A stretch of 64,000 nt of DNA, taken from the NCBI GenBank assembly GCA_944472135.2, contig OX235265.1, forward strand, positions 45,543,459 through 45,607,458, read 5' to 3'. This document shows positions 10,936-22,359 of the stretch, in pieces. The notes below the pieces were generated by a model. It had not been told where the DNA came from. It was given only the letters and a program-made list of their open reading frames with translations, and made no database searches. How positions within the stretch are numbered: the stretch's first letter is position 1; the number at the start of each line of letters is the position of its first letter. Source of the stretch: Trichobilharzia regenti. Lineage: Eukaryota; Platyhelminthes; Trematoda; Strigeidida; Schistosomatidae. The translations under genes were made by a program, and so were the position numbers.

Positions 10936-11442
10936 ACGTCGAAGCTGGTAAAGGATGTTGACTATTCTTATGTTTCATCACTTACATTTTAGAGTTTCTG
11001 GCGAATCAATTTCCTGTCACGATTACTGTGAATGACTATGCTCGTCATTTAATGTAAATTATATGCATTAACTTTTCATGAAACCGTATATATTACTGAT
11101 TGATTGCAATACAGTTAGTTGTATACCACTCACGTTAAAAAGAAGTGGTCTAAACCCTGGACGACTGTTTCACTGGTTTGGGATCGGATCCATCAGCAGT
11201 GTACTCGGTGTGACTCAGCTTAAAGAGTCGAATCAATTCAAACCACCTGATTTTTGGCTAGCTGCTTGGATTTGAAGCATTAACTTTACAAAAAAATGTT
11301 TACTTGAGAAGAAAAATTGTCACTTTTGTGATTTAAAATCTTTGTAATTCAATGGTTTGCGTCAATTTATTCCATATATAATATGCATGCATTTCAATTC
11401 TTTTTAAAATTTATTTATTAATTTAATTTGATTAAATTTTAG
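10936..11442. other. Unassigned intron end
   Basis: No repeat recognised. It ends in a T-rich tract and the AG acceptor at 11441-11442. Confidence 0.4.
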
Positions 11443-11628
11443 CTCATTGCTGGATCACAGCAAGGTATGAATTGTCGAAGTGTGCCTGGAGATAAAAACC
11501 TCTTAAGCCTTACAGGTTCTACTAGAGCCTGTTGTCAACCAGATGGACCACGTGACTCCTTGTCTGTATTAATCTGTCTCAATTTAGCCTTGGTGCATAT
11601 CCGGAAGGGAAATATAGTTGAATGCGAG
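11443..11628 (+). CDS. MAU2: MAU2 exon 2 of window
   Basis: 62 codons, phase 0 at both ends (acceptor AG 11441-11442, donor GTGAGT at 11629). The last part, SVLICLNLALVHIRKGN, aligns with the metazoan MAU2 TPR helix that reads roughly 'NLASVYIREGN'. The first part, GSQQGMNCRSVPGDKNLLS and a Cys/Gly/Pro-rich stretch to about residue 43, has no counterpart that I know in vertebrate MAU2 and looks like a lineage-specific loop of roughly 30 residues between two TPR helices. The splice phases agree with the flanking exons. Confidence 0.85.
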
Positions 11629-12200
11629 GTGAGTAGTAGTAGTAGTAGTACACTGTTACTGTTTTATTGTTGTTTTCTCTCACACATTTATTTCATTTCA
11701 AATTAGTGTCCTAAAGAAGTGAAAGAAAGCTTTGTTCATGTAAACCTTTCCTTATTATGTACACAGCTGACTGATTGACATCACGTATATTCTGAAGTGT
11801 GAAGCACATTGCAGATGTTTTAATACTGCCTCTTTATCCTGCGACACATTTCACACTTTTGAATGCTATTCAGTCATCTACATCTCAGACCCAGATTAAG
11901 GTTGGAATTAATTCAAACTGGTTGCTGACGTATCCAAATAACCTTTGATTCATAAGATCAAGAATTTGTGTATAAAAATTCCCTTATCGATCATGTATTG
12001 GTTTAACTACTTGAACCAGAGCCAAGTTCAATATGCGAGATACTGTGGTGCTATATGGTCACTTAGGTTCCCGCTTAGACTCTGTTAGATTCTCTGTATT
12101 CGATGGCTGAGTATCTAACTAAATGAGCCACACTCCTACACGGAAAATAGGTCTATAGGCGTGGGTAGTCTCTTCGAAACATCTTGTTTTTCTGTATCCC

Positions 12201-12202
<2 letters not shown>

Positions 12203-12232
<30 letters not shown>
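12203..12232. repeat. (ATT)n microsatellite
   Basis: Ten consecutive ATT-type units seen directly. Confidence 0.95.
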
Positions 12233-12944
12233 GTTATTATCGAGTTACACAATAGAGTACAGTGGCTCTGAAGTACAACCTACGTGTTTGTATTCTAGCG
12301 TGGTTGTTGAACACCTATGGCTTCTGTACGCCTCATCGTCAGTTTGTAAAGACCTTGTGAGGCTCTTTATAAGAATAACAGTAATAGTAAGATGTTCTCA
12401 TTTGTTATCAATTAGCATGACTCACAGACTGATTGCAAAAAATACAATATGTTTACATACTTTAACAAATTCGTCATGTTCCACTGATCTATTGTACAAT
12501 TGATATCCGTTTCTTTAGGCACTCTGATTGTGAATAGGATGTTCGCTTGTCCTCTCACTCTCGATTTCATCGATATAAACAGACGAATAGTGTGTCACAA
12601 GACAAACTGTTGGGCAAGCAAAGTCGTTTGTGAACCTGCAAGTGGTTCCCCTCCGGAAAGGTTTGAAACATCCAGTTAAGGAGTCCGAATTCATTAAATT
12701 TATTTACCTACAGTATTTGATAAAAAAAACTCATGTTCTGTTGTCAAATGTTAATCATGATGACTGGTAATAATAGCTCTGACAATAATTATTTATTATA
12801 CTCAGAGACTGATCAGTGAATTAAGTATATAAATTTAGATAACTTCATCGGGTTCTACACTTATACCTCCGTGATATAAACACAGGTCATATTTTCCAAT
12901 GTGACCAGCTGTGATTCCTCAACTAAAGAAAGAAGTGCCTAAGT

Positions 12945-13505
12945 TTTATCGATTCAACTGTTCCTATGGAGACAGTTATATGTACACCATTTCCTTAGGA
13001 AGTTAGTTATTTTGTATTTGGGAATACCTACCTACCTTCAACCAGTGTAACTAAATAAAAAGGTGTAGTAAAAATCGTCAATAGTTCGATGCTAAACCTC
13101 CTGATTGAAACAGGTCGTGAAGCCAGCGTTGAAGGGTGTTTTTCTACCAATAATCGGGTATCAAAATAAATTGTCAAAGACCTGTAGATACTGAATGTTG
13201 GGAATAGGAGAAGCCAGTGGAATTCGCTTAAAAATAACCGTAACCTAGAAAGTCTCTATTATTGTTCTTGATTTATCTGATATTTAGTTCAGTGGTATAT
13301 TGATGCGTATTATCGCTTACACAGATTGTTTTGAACTGTAATCTGTTGATCTAATGTTGTGAATAACAATCATTGTCTCACTGTTATAGGCGTGACTGTA
13401 TAACCTGATGAATAGGAAGTCATGGAGAGAAATACTCTTTGTCTGCCAATCAGCCTTTTAGAATTTCTACTAAGCATCTTTAATTACTAATAATACTGCT
13501 ACTAC
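12945..13505 (+). repeat. Dispersed repeat R500, copy 1
   Basis: Nearly identical to 35125-35645 over about 490 bp, and the similarity resumes at 37665-37715 after a PLE-B insertion in the second copy. The copy here lacks about 25 bp present at 35540-35565. No long ORF. The class is unknown; it could be a piece of a larger element. Confidence 0.75.
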
Positions 13506-13734
13506 CGACAGTAACGAAAATAGTTTTAAACACATGATTCTGAAGGCAAGGTTTTAGTTAGACGTGGATTAGGTTTTGCAAGTAATAGTGTTTGTCGCAT
13601 AATTTGTTTAGCATAGACAGATGTGTAATATACAGAGCTCAAGAATTCGATGAAGTCGAAAATGGAAACAACGTAAGGAATTCAAAAACACTGTGCGGAT
13701 AAGTTTAGTCATAGAAGTCAATATTGTGTTTTGG

Positions 13735-14180
13735 GGATCCAACGTCTGTCAGTCTCTTTTGGAACATGCTGTCTGATTACTATCATATCACATCCCATTG
13801 TAGCAGATACCTTAGTAATTGAGTCTGGGGACAAAGTCTCACCGAAAACATTGATTGACTGTCGCACTACATCAGGCATTATAGCAGAAGTTAGAATTAA
13901 TGTACCGCTAGATTCCGTCCTAGTAGCTGTGAATAGTCTAAGACCTGGCCTTGCCTTGTGTAACCTGAATGTTTTGGGTTCGATCCCTGACGGTGGGTCA
14001 TGCATATGTGTACTGCTGAACTGTTTCGTACTGGTATAAAACAACTGTCTATACTCTCTCTGCCGGCTTCCTTCCAGTGGTTCTGTAACGGAAGCCAGTT
14101 CGTGATCGAAATTGAAATCGGTGAAATCCCTGCAAAGCAACACTTGGTGATTATATTCAGAGAGATTGCTAGACAAAAGA
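13735..14180 (+). repeat. SINE2, old diverged copy
   Basis: Module order matches the young copies at 36105-36488 and 60893-61262: a GAAAACATTG / AGAAGTTAGAATTAA leader, a tRNA-like box B (GGGTTCGATCCC near 13978), a degraded hammerhead region (GTACTGCTGAACTGTTTCGTAC) and the CCAGTGGTTCTGTAACGG tail. Confidence 0.55.
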
Positions 14181-14581
14181 ACTTAGCTGGATTACACAAA
14201 CCGACTAATTCACTGCTAGGAAAAGATTAAAAGAAGCTTTGTTGGGAAGAGAATTTCTGTGATTTATGTAGGGAGTGAGTTTGATACTTGGAGACCTATA
14301 AATTTATACAGTTTGTAAAAAAAAATTCACTTTAATTACTTATTTCTTTGTCCTATAATGTGGAAATAAACGACTGTGGATACGATAAAAGGTTTGCTTG
14401 TTTCCTTTTGCGCCACTCATATCCTATGATTATTATTACTATTTATGCTTATATACTGACAGCATTAAGGATATTTCACTACTGTAATTTCAACATCCTG
14501 TTTCCACATGTAAAATGTAGAGTTTAGACTATTTCTGAAGTCATTTATTGTGTCAAACAAATAATAAATCATACTCGTTGC

Positions 14582-14785
14582 ACAAGAGGTGGCTCTCATG
14601 GCTGAAGGGGTCTAGTGGTGGATAGTACTTTGGGCGTTTGAAACAATTTGTGCTAGTTTTAAGTTTCAGTGAGAACATAACATCACTTGCTCACAGGAGA
14701 TTGCGATCACACTCAGTTGATAGGTACTAAATAGGACGAAACACGCTCCCTGGATTCCACTACTAGTCACCAACCACCAAATTTG
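14582..14785 (+). repeat. Sm-alpha-like repeat with decayed hammerhead
   Basis: It starts with the CACAAGAGGTGGCTCTCATGG box-A-like head also seen at 48268 and ends with the CTGGATTCCACTACTAGTCACC block. The hammerhead core near 14717-14760 has TTGATAG in place of CTGANGA and a damaged stem II, so it should be inactive. Confidence 0.6.
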
Positions 14786-14820
14786 TTTCATTCCCCTTAC
14801 TTTCTCAGTGAAACATAGTG

Positions 14821-15012
14821 CTTCAAGGTACAGGCTTGAAGTTTCGGTAGCAGTGATGTTTATTTTTAAGGGATGGGGTAGCTAGCCTCATACCCAACCT
14901 TCTCTCTTTTCCAGTCTTATTTATTGGCTTATTGAGGTGAAGGAGTTCGTTGGTGGTGGGGGATCGAACCCTGGACCATGTGTATAGCTGACGAGCATTC
15001 CATCGCTGTGCC
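14821..15012 (-). repeat. SINE1 (tRNA-derived SINE) copy
   Basis: On the minus strand: box-A-like TGGCACAGCGATGG, box B GGGTTCGATCCC (rc of 14969-14980), then the body with GAGGCTAGC and the AAACTTCAAGCCTGTACCTTGAAGC tail region. It resembles 50860-51105 (+) and 55435-55645 (+). It ends about 115 bp before a MAU2 exon. Confidence 0.65.
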
Positions 15013-15126
15013 ACCAACATTATATTAATCCTGAAACATATTAAAAGCCTCCGTACTTGGAGCTGAGCATTTTGATCCAATTATACTTAAATAAATGTTT
15101 ATTTTTTATGAATTCTATTCACATAG

Positions 15127-15363
15127 GCATTATTGAATGAAGTATTTTCATCTGGTATCCATGTACTAGAAGGTTGTTATTGTCTTCGTGCTGCTGCAGA
15201 CTATGTTCGAGCATTTCAAGCATTTTATGAAAATAGATTGCTAGATGCAAAATCTTTTCTACGTGAAACTGTACATTTGGGTAATGAAGAAGAATTACAT
15301 CGTTTGTCAGCATCAGCTTTTATTACTATGGGTCAAATTCATTTGAATGAAGAAAATACAGCT
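15127..15363 (+). CDS. MAU2: MAU2 exon 3 of window
   Basis: 79 codons, phase 0 both sides: AG at 15125-15126, GTAAGT at 15364. The strongest MAU2 block is here: CLRAAADYVRAFQAFYENR, then AKSFLRETV and EEELHRLSASAFITMGQIH, aligning with the metazoan 'CLRAA..YVRGL..F' and 'AKRFLRET' TPR helices. The frame enters as A-L-L-N-E, so the true coding part starts six bases before the internal TTG. Confidence 0.93.
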
Positions 15364-16799
15364 GTAAGTTTGTTACTGTAGCTATTATTATTATTCTGTC
15401 AAGTGAACTTCAGTTAATGTTTTATGCATGGTATCATGTTTACTAGGTGATGTTGCAAATATGCCTTTGTTGAATATACGTTTGTGGAACTGTGACTGAC
15501 ACACACACACACACACATTAAGTGTGGCTCTTTTCCATGTGGACGTAACAATCCCTGTTGAACAGTAACGCTTCTGTACTCTACTTACGAGTGTATCTGT
15601 TTCACTACGATTATTACTATGTATCTGGGCAAAAGACAAACTGTGCTATTACGTGCATGCAGTCTTCATGCTCATAATTCTCATTCATTTCTACCATCAT
15701 AATTTCATTCATTCACATTCAGCTGATGAGTTCTATAAATTCACTAAATGCCACTCTTTTTTGACAGTGACTGCTTATTTCAAATCGACTACAAAGAAAA
15801 GAAATATTTTCAATTGCGAATAAAGCATGACTGTTGATTGTGCCTGAAATAAAAAGGAGTTAGTCATAAGTGGCTCATGTAATAACACGGGACTATATAT
15901 TGATTGAGGTATGCTGTCTCATTGTACACCGTTCGGATGAAGTCAGTTGTCAAGCTTATGACTTAGGTGCGCACCTTGGTTGTGTTTTGTACACTGATGA
16001 TTCATACTCAACTTTTAGGCTAAACTAGGGATAATTTTGAAGCGGTTGAAGATTAGTAAGACTAAATGTGATAAACTTCCGCGATTCCCTTTTACTGCCT
16101 ATCTGAGTAATAATATAGGGCGGTGTTGACTATGCGACTGGGTTCTTCATGAATGTTAATACTTATTGGTGTAACTAGCTTGAAGTCCCCATCATAACGG
16201 TGTTTTTTTTCTTTTTCAGTTCTCCTATACACTTGAATTTCTAATTCTTCTTAGTTGTTTCTAGTAATCATCCAGATAACTTCAACTAAAATTTATTCTT
16301 CACTTAGTCTATTTTAAATTTCGCAATCATCAGTGAGTGAATAACAATCAAAGGGGAAGATTCTATGTTTAAAAAATAATGTAATATGTGCCTATATATA
16401 AGCCGCTAGACTAAAGCACACCCTTATTGGCTGGCAAATTGAAGTCTGAGTTAATTAATGAATCAGTTTCTCTTCTCCGTTTTAAGCACTGCACCGTTAA
16501 TCCAAAAGCCATTGATTATATTCTTCTCAATGTTTACTCCTTCTCTCCACCCCCCGTCATTTCGATTGCTTGCCTTTTTTGTGAATGTGTTTTGGTTACC
16601 AGTTGAACCATTAATCAGTTATGCCTGCGTGGTTTATCAATACTTACCTACCATTTTTAATGTATTCCCACCTACACTGATGAAATTTTAACGTGAATGG
16701 ATAAAATTTAAGGCAAAGCAGTCAGTACTTGTTTTCACTACTAAACGATTGTATAGAAGACAAATTTCGCGAGATGATATTGTCATTTCGTAGTTTCTT

Positions 16800-17640
16800 T
16801 ACAACCGCTTTACAACTAACATGGTTAACAATAATAAAATAAAGATCTTGACAATTACTCAGTTAAATAAAATACAAAAGTACATACTAATGACCAATCA
16901 TATTAAGATAGGTCATGCAGTCCATGGTAGGCGAAGATTGAAGTCTACTGTTTTTTGTACACACAGTTTAGGCTGTATATGATTAATCCAAAGTGCTTCC
17001 ATCACCTTCAATAACCTTGAATTAGAGTTATGTGAAATAATTGTGAAACAGTCATTCATATTGATTTTGTGACCAGACATTAATAAGTGTTTTGCAATGG
17101 ATGATGATGCTGGATTTCTATTCAGACTAATTGCATTGGGATTTTCTACATGATTCAGTAGCCATTTTGGGACATGTTCTTTTTGACGACATTGGAAGAT
17201 TCTGTTGGTTCTACTTATATAGGTGTCACCGCAGCTGCAGGTGAAATTGTAGATACACTTTGAAGTAGAGTGCACAGAATTTCGTCCTTTAATCGTAGGT
17301 ACAGGGATCGAAAATGTTCGGCGAGTTAGAAAAAGAAATGCGGTGGCATAGAATGAGCGTTTGATGACTGACCGAAGTCTTTGAGCTAGCTGTCAACTGA
17401 ATAATCTGGTCACCCTTGAATGGTAGGTTAAAGATAGCTTTCTTTCGTACGGTACAGAAGCTGTCTTTTCGAGATGTGGTCTTTCTTTCCTGTGGCAAGT
17501 GATAAAGTGTTCCGGATAACCATTAGCCAATAAAACTGAATGTATATGTCGAAACTCATACATCAATGTGTCACTCATGCATATATATATATATATATAA
17601 ACGGAACCATAATTTGTAATCAAACTTCCGATTAATTAAA
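16800..17640 (-). mobile_element. PLE-C Penelope-like element, 3' half
   Basis: Minus-strand remnants of a PLE C-terminus: FCTVRKKAIFNLPFKGDQI (17498-17289 region), then the GIY-YIG endonuclease KCIYNFTCSCGDTYI.RTNR with H and R residues, SSSIAKHL..GHKI, and a terminal PKLCVQK. RT motifs are absent. Two frames are needed, so it is degraded. It is distinct in sequence from PLE-A and PLE-B. Confidence 0.75.
16913..17275 (-). pseudogene. PLE-C GIY-YIG endonuclease remnant
   Basis: 120 codons. The Cys pair spacing CSCGDTYI followed by R and EHVP is the PLE-type GIY-YIG nuclease start. The catalytic-type G in YIG is replaced (YIS), so the nuclease is probably dead even before the upstream frameshift. 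Confidence 0.75.
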
Positions 17641-17984
17641 TGAAACATTTGAGTTACTCTTAAGATTTAAAGCACAGGATTTGTCTGCGACACGGCATTA
17701 TATATACTACACACAAATATAATAGATGGAATAAACAAACCTCGAATTGTGAGGTGTCTGTAGGTGTCTGTATACCGTCGAATGCACTGTCACTTAGTTT
17801 CAGTAGGAAGACACACGCAAAACAGTGTCAAAGGTGGTGATCCGTTTGGTGTGATATGAGCGATTCGTGATCCGAATAATCAATGTTCAATAGTGAGTAT
17901 AACATAAAGTGACGAAAAGTGTACAGAGAATACAGTCTAACCATAATAAGATAATTACACCAGACCGATTCTAATGCTTATTTA
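17641..17984. other. Unassigned intronic sequence
   Basis: AT-rich, no gene or repeat recognised. Confidence 0.4.
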
Positions 17985-18430
17985 TAGTTCGACCATCGCT
18001 GTCTCCGCAGGATTGCTTGCGTTCGATGGATGGCATCATCGCGTGAGTAATTCTGAGGTTTGGCGGCGTGTGTTTGAACACAGTAGAGATCACCATTTGT
18101 TGAGTGTCGTCATCTGGAAACACCGGCTCCGGTGGCTTGGACATGTGCTCCGAATGTCATCCCAGAGGCTTCCGTACAGGTCTGTGTTGGCTAGCCGGCC
18201 CTGGGACGGGGTGGAAAAGGTGGAGGGGTGGTCAGTCCATGACGTGGCGTCGTGGGATGAAGGATGTTTGTGCTAGATTAACATCGGTTGGTGTGTCACG
18301 ACTCCCCGGTTGGGGTCCGCGGGAGCGAGATAGCTCGAATCGATGGCTCGAAACGTTATCGGATATGGCCAAGAATCGTAATCAATGGTGAACGTGTTGT
18401 AATTTCCTTCTTTCTTCCCTTCCCGATGAT
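17985..18430 (+). mobile_element. RTE-A 3' fragment, part 1 (host of RTE-B insertion)
   Basis: Plus-strand copy of the RTE-A C-terminus: WHHRVSNSEVWRRVFEHS, HRLRWLGH, GTGWKRWRGGQSMTW and WLETLSDMAKNRNQW in two frames. It breaks off at CTTCCCGATGAT (18419-18430) and continues at 21453-21660. Confidence 0.85.
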
Positions 18431-18637
18431 TATTATTATATCCTTTAATTCCTAGAGGAACATAGGGCTTCAGCTGCGCGTCTTCAGTGCCTTCTGTTTT
18501 CTGCCAACTTTTCCACCCTGCTCCAGGTCTGTCCACATGCTTTCATCTCCTCCTCGCATGACCTCCTCCAAGTCACCCTTGGACGACCAACTCACCGCCT
18601 CCCTTTCGGGTTCCACTCGAGGGCTTGTCTAGTGATG

Positions 18638-19345
18638 TCACTTGATGGTTTCCTCAGTGTATGGCCACTCCATCTCCATTTCTTCCTGCTTATTTATTTC
18701 GCAATCGGTTTCTGGTTGGTTCGCTCCCAGAGATCCCTGTTGCTGATCTTTTCTGGCCGGCCATTTGATCTTGAGTATTGAGCGAAGACGGCTGTTAATG
18801 AAGGTCTGAAGTTTGTTTGAGATGCTCTTTATGACGCGCCAAGTCTCTGATCCATATAGTAGTAGCACTGACTTCACATTGGAGTTGAAAATCCGGATCT
18901 TATTTTTGATGCTGAGTGCTGTTGACCTGCACACAGACTTGAGAGTAATGAAAGCTTGTCTTGCTTTTCCGATTCTGGCTTTGATATTCTCGTCAGTTCC
19001 GCCTGTAGTTGAAACGATGCTTCCCAGGTCGGTGAAGGAGGTTGTTTCTTTCAGGTTCTTCCCACTTATGCTGATTGTTGTCTGTTGTTGTTGCTGTTGG
19101 TGTTGGCCAGGAATCTTCATCACCTCTGTTTTATCTATGTTCACTTGAAGTCCTATCTTTGATGCTTCTTCTGCCAGCTTGTTACTTTTCACTTGCATAT
19201 CTTCCAGTTTGTGGGAAATCAGACATATATCATCGGCGAAATCCAGATCCTCCAAGTCTTTTGTGTCAGTCCATTTTATGCCCGTTCCCTCGTTGGTTGC
19301 CGTTGTCTGTCGCATTATCCAATCTACTGCAATCAGGATAATCAC
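18638..19345 (-). pseudogene. RTE-B reverse transcriptase C-terminal part
   Basis: 235 codons. RT motif C is DLDFADDICLIS, followed by KLEDMQVKSNKL, IGLQVNIDKTEVMK, a poly-Gln stretch (QHQQQQQQ), FTDLGSIVSTTGGTDENI, GKARQAFITLKS and YGSETW. Upstream (19345-19830) the frame is broken by shifts and stops. The poly-Gln tract comes from a (TTG)n run on the plus strand. Confidence 0.8.
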
Positions 19346-19833
19346 TGGAGATAGTAGGCAGCCTTATCTTACTGCCGTCCTCTTTTCGAAGGATCCCGTA
19401 ATTTTCCCGTTGTGGATTACTTGGCATGCAGCATCATCGCACAACTGTTGGATGAGATGTATAATTGCCGATGGCACCCCGTAGTAGTGAATTAGTTGCC
19501 AAATGACCACTCGATCGACGCTGTCGAAGGCCTTTTCAAAGTCGATGAAGTTGAGATAGAGAGGTGACTGCCATTCTAAGCTTTGTTCAATGATAATTCG
19601 TAGTGTGGCGATTTGATCAATACATGACTTGTTTTTCCTGAATCCAGTCTGTTCAGTCTAAGCTTTTCATCCAGGGCGTGTTTGATTCTTTCCAGGATGA
19701 TGCGACTTAGTGTTTTGCTTAGGATAGGCAGGAGCATAATTCCGCACCAGTTTTTACATTGACTTAAATCTCCTTTCTTTGGTAGTTTGAATAAGTATCC
19801 TTTCTTCCAATCCTCAGGTACTTTGCCCTCTTT

Positions 19834-20109
19834 CTACACCTTCTCCAGTAGTGGCGTCATCAACTCCGCTGTTGTCTCTAGGTCTATTTTCAAAGCTTCT
19901 GCTGGGATTCCATTTGGTCCTGCTGCTTTCCCAGCTTTTAGCATCTTGATTGCATTCAGGACTTCTGATTTTGTCGGGGGGTCAATGTTCACTGGTAGTT
20001 CTGCTTCCGTTGTTGGTATTGTTGGGCGCGTTGTAGGTGGCGGACGATTTAGAAGTCTTTTGAAGTGTTCAGCCCAGTGTTTTCTTTGCTCCACCCAAGT
20101 GTCAAGCAA
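19834..20109 (-). pseudogene. RTE-B RT N-terminal linker
   Basis: Contains QRKHWAEHFKRLLNRPPPTT and a KAAGPNGIPAEALK block, which corresponds to the PGPD-type motif before the RT fingers. Its upstream side is cut by the SINE3 insertion. The same segment lies at 39566-39890. Confidence 0.8.
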
Positions 20110-20447
20110 AATCAGGATTTTAACAGTGAGGATACTGGAAATAATAAATCATTGAAGGTATCACTCTATTTTCTTTTTCATTCCTCAGCTTTCTGTGGGA
20201 AAATAGGACTTCAAACTTTAACTCTGAAGTGTCAATAGAAGTGTTGTTTGATTTTTAAAGGGTGATTTGGCTAGCCTCAAGCCTAGTTTCCCCTCTGTTA
20301 CGGGCCTACATTGGCTAACTGAAGATGGCGAGTGTGTCAGTTAGGAGGCGAACCTCAAACTGCTCAACTGCCAGTGCATCAAGAGTTACGCACCCAGAAC
20401 AATCAGGTTACGAAGCCAAGTCCGTTGACTATTCAGCCTGTTGGACA
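20110..20447 (-). repeat. SINE3 copy inserted in RTE-B
   Basis: It matches 48908-49285 (+) across its length: GGCTGAATAGTCAACG, TAACCTGAT, the CACTGGCAGTTG box, a box-B-like GGTTCG, the GAGGCTAGCC block, AAATCAAACAACACTTCTA and an AGAAAGCTGAGGAAT tail. Compared with the RTE-B copy at 39890-40005, about 110 bp of LINE sequence is missing at the insertion point and no target duplication is seen. Confidence 0.75.
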
Positions 20448-20692
20448 GTTTGTTCTGCTTCACTTGCCATGGCTTCATAATATTTTCTTTTGTCTTCCCT
20501 GGCACTCTTCTTTACTCTTTTGTTCAGCATATTGTAGCTTGCATTCAACTCCTGTTTTTGTTGCTCGTCAGTGCACTGGATAATCTTTTGTTTCACTATC
20601 CTTCTCTCTTCTATTGGTTTCCAAGTGTCCGCAGTGAGCCACTGTTTGTCCCGCCTCTTCTTTCTGCCTAGAACTTCCATGCAGGTTTGGCT

Positions 20693-21424
20693 TCACGCCG
20701 TTTTCAAGTTGTCCCAGTGCTTTTCGACGCCGACCTCTTCGCTAGTGTTGATTTGTCTTCTGGGTTTTTCCCTTATGTTTGCAATGAAGATGTCCTTTGT
20801 AGCCTGGTCCTTCAGTTTTTGAGTGCTGAACTTGGCTTGTGATCTATCTGCAGTTCCTGTTTCCCTGAAAGCTTTTAATTTGATTTGGATTGTCCCTTGT
20901 ACGAGATAGTGGTCTGAGCCAACGTCTGCTCCTCTTCTTACTTTTGTGTCCAGTAGGCTGCGCCTCCACTTCCTTGAGATTGAGATGAAATCAATTTGGT
21001 TTTTGGTTTGCCCGTCTGGTGACACCCATGTAGCCTTGTGGATATCTTTGTGCTTGTACACACTGCCACCAATCACTAGTTCGTTGAAGGCGCAGAAGTC
21101 TGCGAAGAGTTCTCCGTTTTCATTCATTTCTCCGAGAGCTTCTCTACCCATGATGAGTTCCCTTCCTGTGTTGTCTGGTCCCAGTTTGGCGGTCATGTCT
21201 CCCATTAGTATTTTAATGTCAACAGCTGGCGTATTGTTCATTGCTGCCTGTAGTTGTCTGTAGAATTCTTTCTTTTCGAGGTCTGCGTTATGTGTTGGTG
21301 CATAACATTGTATAATTGACACTTTCCTTCCTTTGGAGTTGAATCTGGCGGTCATTATCCTGGACGAGATCGCCTCCCATTGCATCAGGGCCGTTGTTGC
21401 CGTTGGTGACATCATGATAGCCAC
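20693..21424 (-). pseudogene. RTE-B apurinic-type endonuclease
   Basis: 243 open codons. Recognisable EN motifs in order: IIQCYAPTHNADLE, ILMGDMTAKLGPDNTGRE (the usual GD-N is changed to GD-T), FCAFNELVIGG, THKATWVSPDG-like block, NQIDFISI and GSDHYLV (catalytic SDH). The N-terminal SETR-type block is lost with the 5' truncation. The GDMT substitution suggests reduced activity. Confidence 0.8.
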
Positions 21425-21452
21425 GCCCTCGGTGTGCGTGTGTGGTTATCCT

Positions 21453-21660
21453 CTTCTCGATGATGGTTGATGAATACTGTTTGAACTTGCTAAGTATGAC
21501 TGTTTTCCTTCCAGAAGAAGTTCCTTATCCGTTCTCCACTTATATTTTTTACTTTTAATCTATACTGTATTACTATTATTGTGTGCGCATCTTTCATGGT
21601 GCCATATTGTACCAAGTTTTTTTCTGCGTTTAAATATGGAAATCAGCAACTATAGTTACT
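21453..21660 (+). mobile_element. RTE-A 3' fragment, part 2
   Basis: Continues RTE-A after the RTE-B insertion: TACTGTTTGAACTTG, GACTGTTTTCCTTCCAGA, TTCTCCACTTATAT and the GGTGCCATATTGTACCAAG block, all present in the same order in the 3' UTR of the copy at 4535-4780. Confidence 0.8.
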
Positions 21661-22090
21661 CGACAAGGAAATGTTAATTAAAAGTATGATCTTATGCTAC
21701 TTACTGGTAATAAGTAGTATAAAGTTAAACGCAAATGTGTAAAGGTGATGAAGAATAGTTACAAAAAGAATTAGCAATTAAGGCATATTTGTTTAAGATT
21801 TGATTATTATTCATATTCCCCATATGCTTATTATTATGCAAATTCACTGACTTCGGAATCTCCAATTAACCCTCTAAAATGTCTTCATTTTCTCACTATT
21901 CTTATTGCCATTTCTATTTCTTTCGTTATTAGTAGTGGTATTATTATTATCTCTCATTTTAATTGCATAATTAACATCTATGATTAACCCGCATACTACT
22001 ATCGTCGATAGATTTTTCGACCATTCACTGTTACATAATACTAAGGAAGCCGTAAATCAATAATCAATTTTTAAACAAGTATAGCATACA
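21661..22090. other. Unassigned intronic sequence
   Basis: AT-rich, no feature recognised. Confidence 0.4.
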
Positions 22091-22094
22091 GTTT

Positions 22095-22260
22095 AATTGG
22101 TGGATGGTGAATAGCAGTGGAATCCAGGATAAAGCGCATTTCGTCCTATTTGGGACTCGTCATATGGATGTACCTGGATTCCCCAGTGAGTGATGATGCT
22201 CCCACAGAGGCATACACATATATGTAAAGAAGGGCGTCGGTGGTGTTCAGCAGTAAAAAA
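22095..22260 (-). repeat. Sm-alpha-like repeat with inactive hammerhead
   Basis: On the minus strand a hammerhead-shaped block runs from about 22175 to 22108: stem II GTCC...GGAC and GAAA are intact and the CTGGATTCC stem I arm is present. The core reads ATGACGA, so the invariant C3 is changed, and the neighbouring stem I base is also altered. Confidence 0.65.
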
Positions 22261-22359
22261 ACAAACAAACTCGCCAATCACACTGGTGTTCCCCAGGGTC
22301 CAGTGTCCGGTCGGCACACACCCAAAAAGCTTGTTTAATCGATATCAATCCGGGTTACA

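Larger units (their letters stand above)
2786..11442 (+). other. MAU2: MAU2 intron (about 8.7 kb) filled with retroelements
   Basis: The GT at 2786 and AG at 11441-11442 bound a phase-0 intron. It holds an RTE-B fragment (2830-3486), a short RTE-C 3' end, the near-complete antisense RTE-A (4535-8405), another degraded RTE-A 5' leader (9235-9400), a SINE2 tail and an RTE-B fragment (10460-10935). Confidence 0.85.
11629..15126 (+). other. MAU2: MAU2 intron (about 3.5 kb)
   Basis: GT at 11629, AG at 15125-15126, phase 0. Holds short (AGT)n at 11632-11650, an ATT microsatellite at 12203-12232, a dispersed repeat at 12945-13505, an old SINE2, an Sm-alpha-like repeat and a SINE1 copy. Between 11710 and 12940 nothing else is recognised. 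Confidence 0.85.
18431..21452 (-). mobile_element. RTE-B LINE, 5'-truncated, nested in RTE-A
   Basis: Minus-strand RTE-type retrotransposon of about 3 kb: endonuclease at 21424-20693, linker, SINE3 insertion, RT in pieces from 20109 to 18638, and a 3' end with the GAAGCCCTATGTTCCTCTAG motif and an (ATA)n tail. Both sides carry CTTCYCGATGAT (18419-18430 and 21453-21464, one mismatch), read as a target-site duplication inside RTE-A. The 5' end of the endonuclease is missing, typical of incomplete target-primed reverse transcription. Confidence 0.85.
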
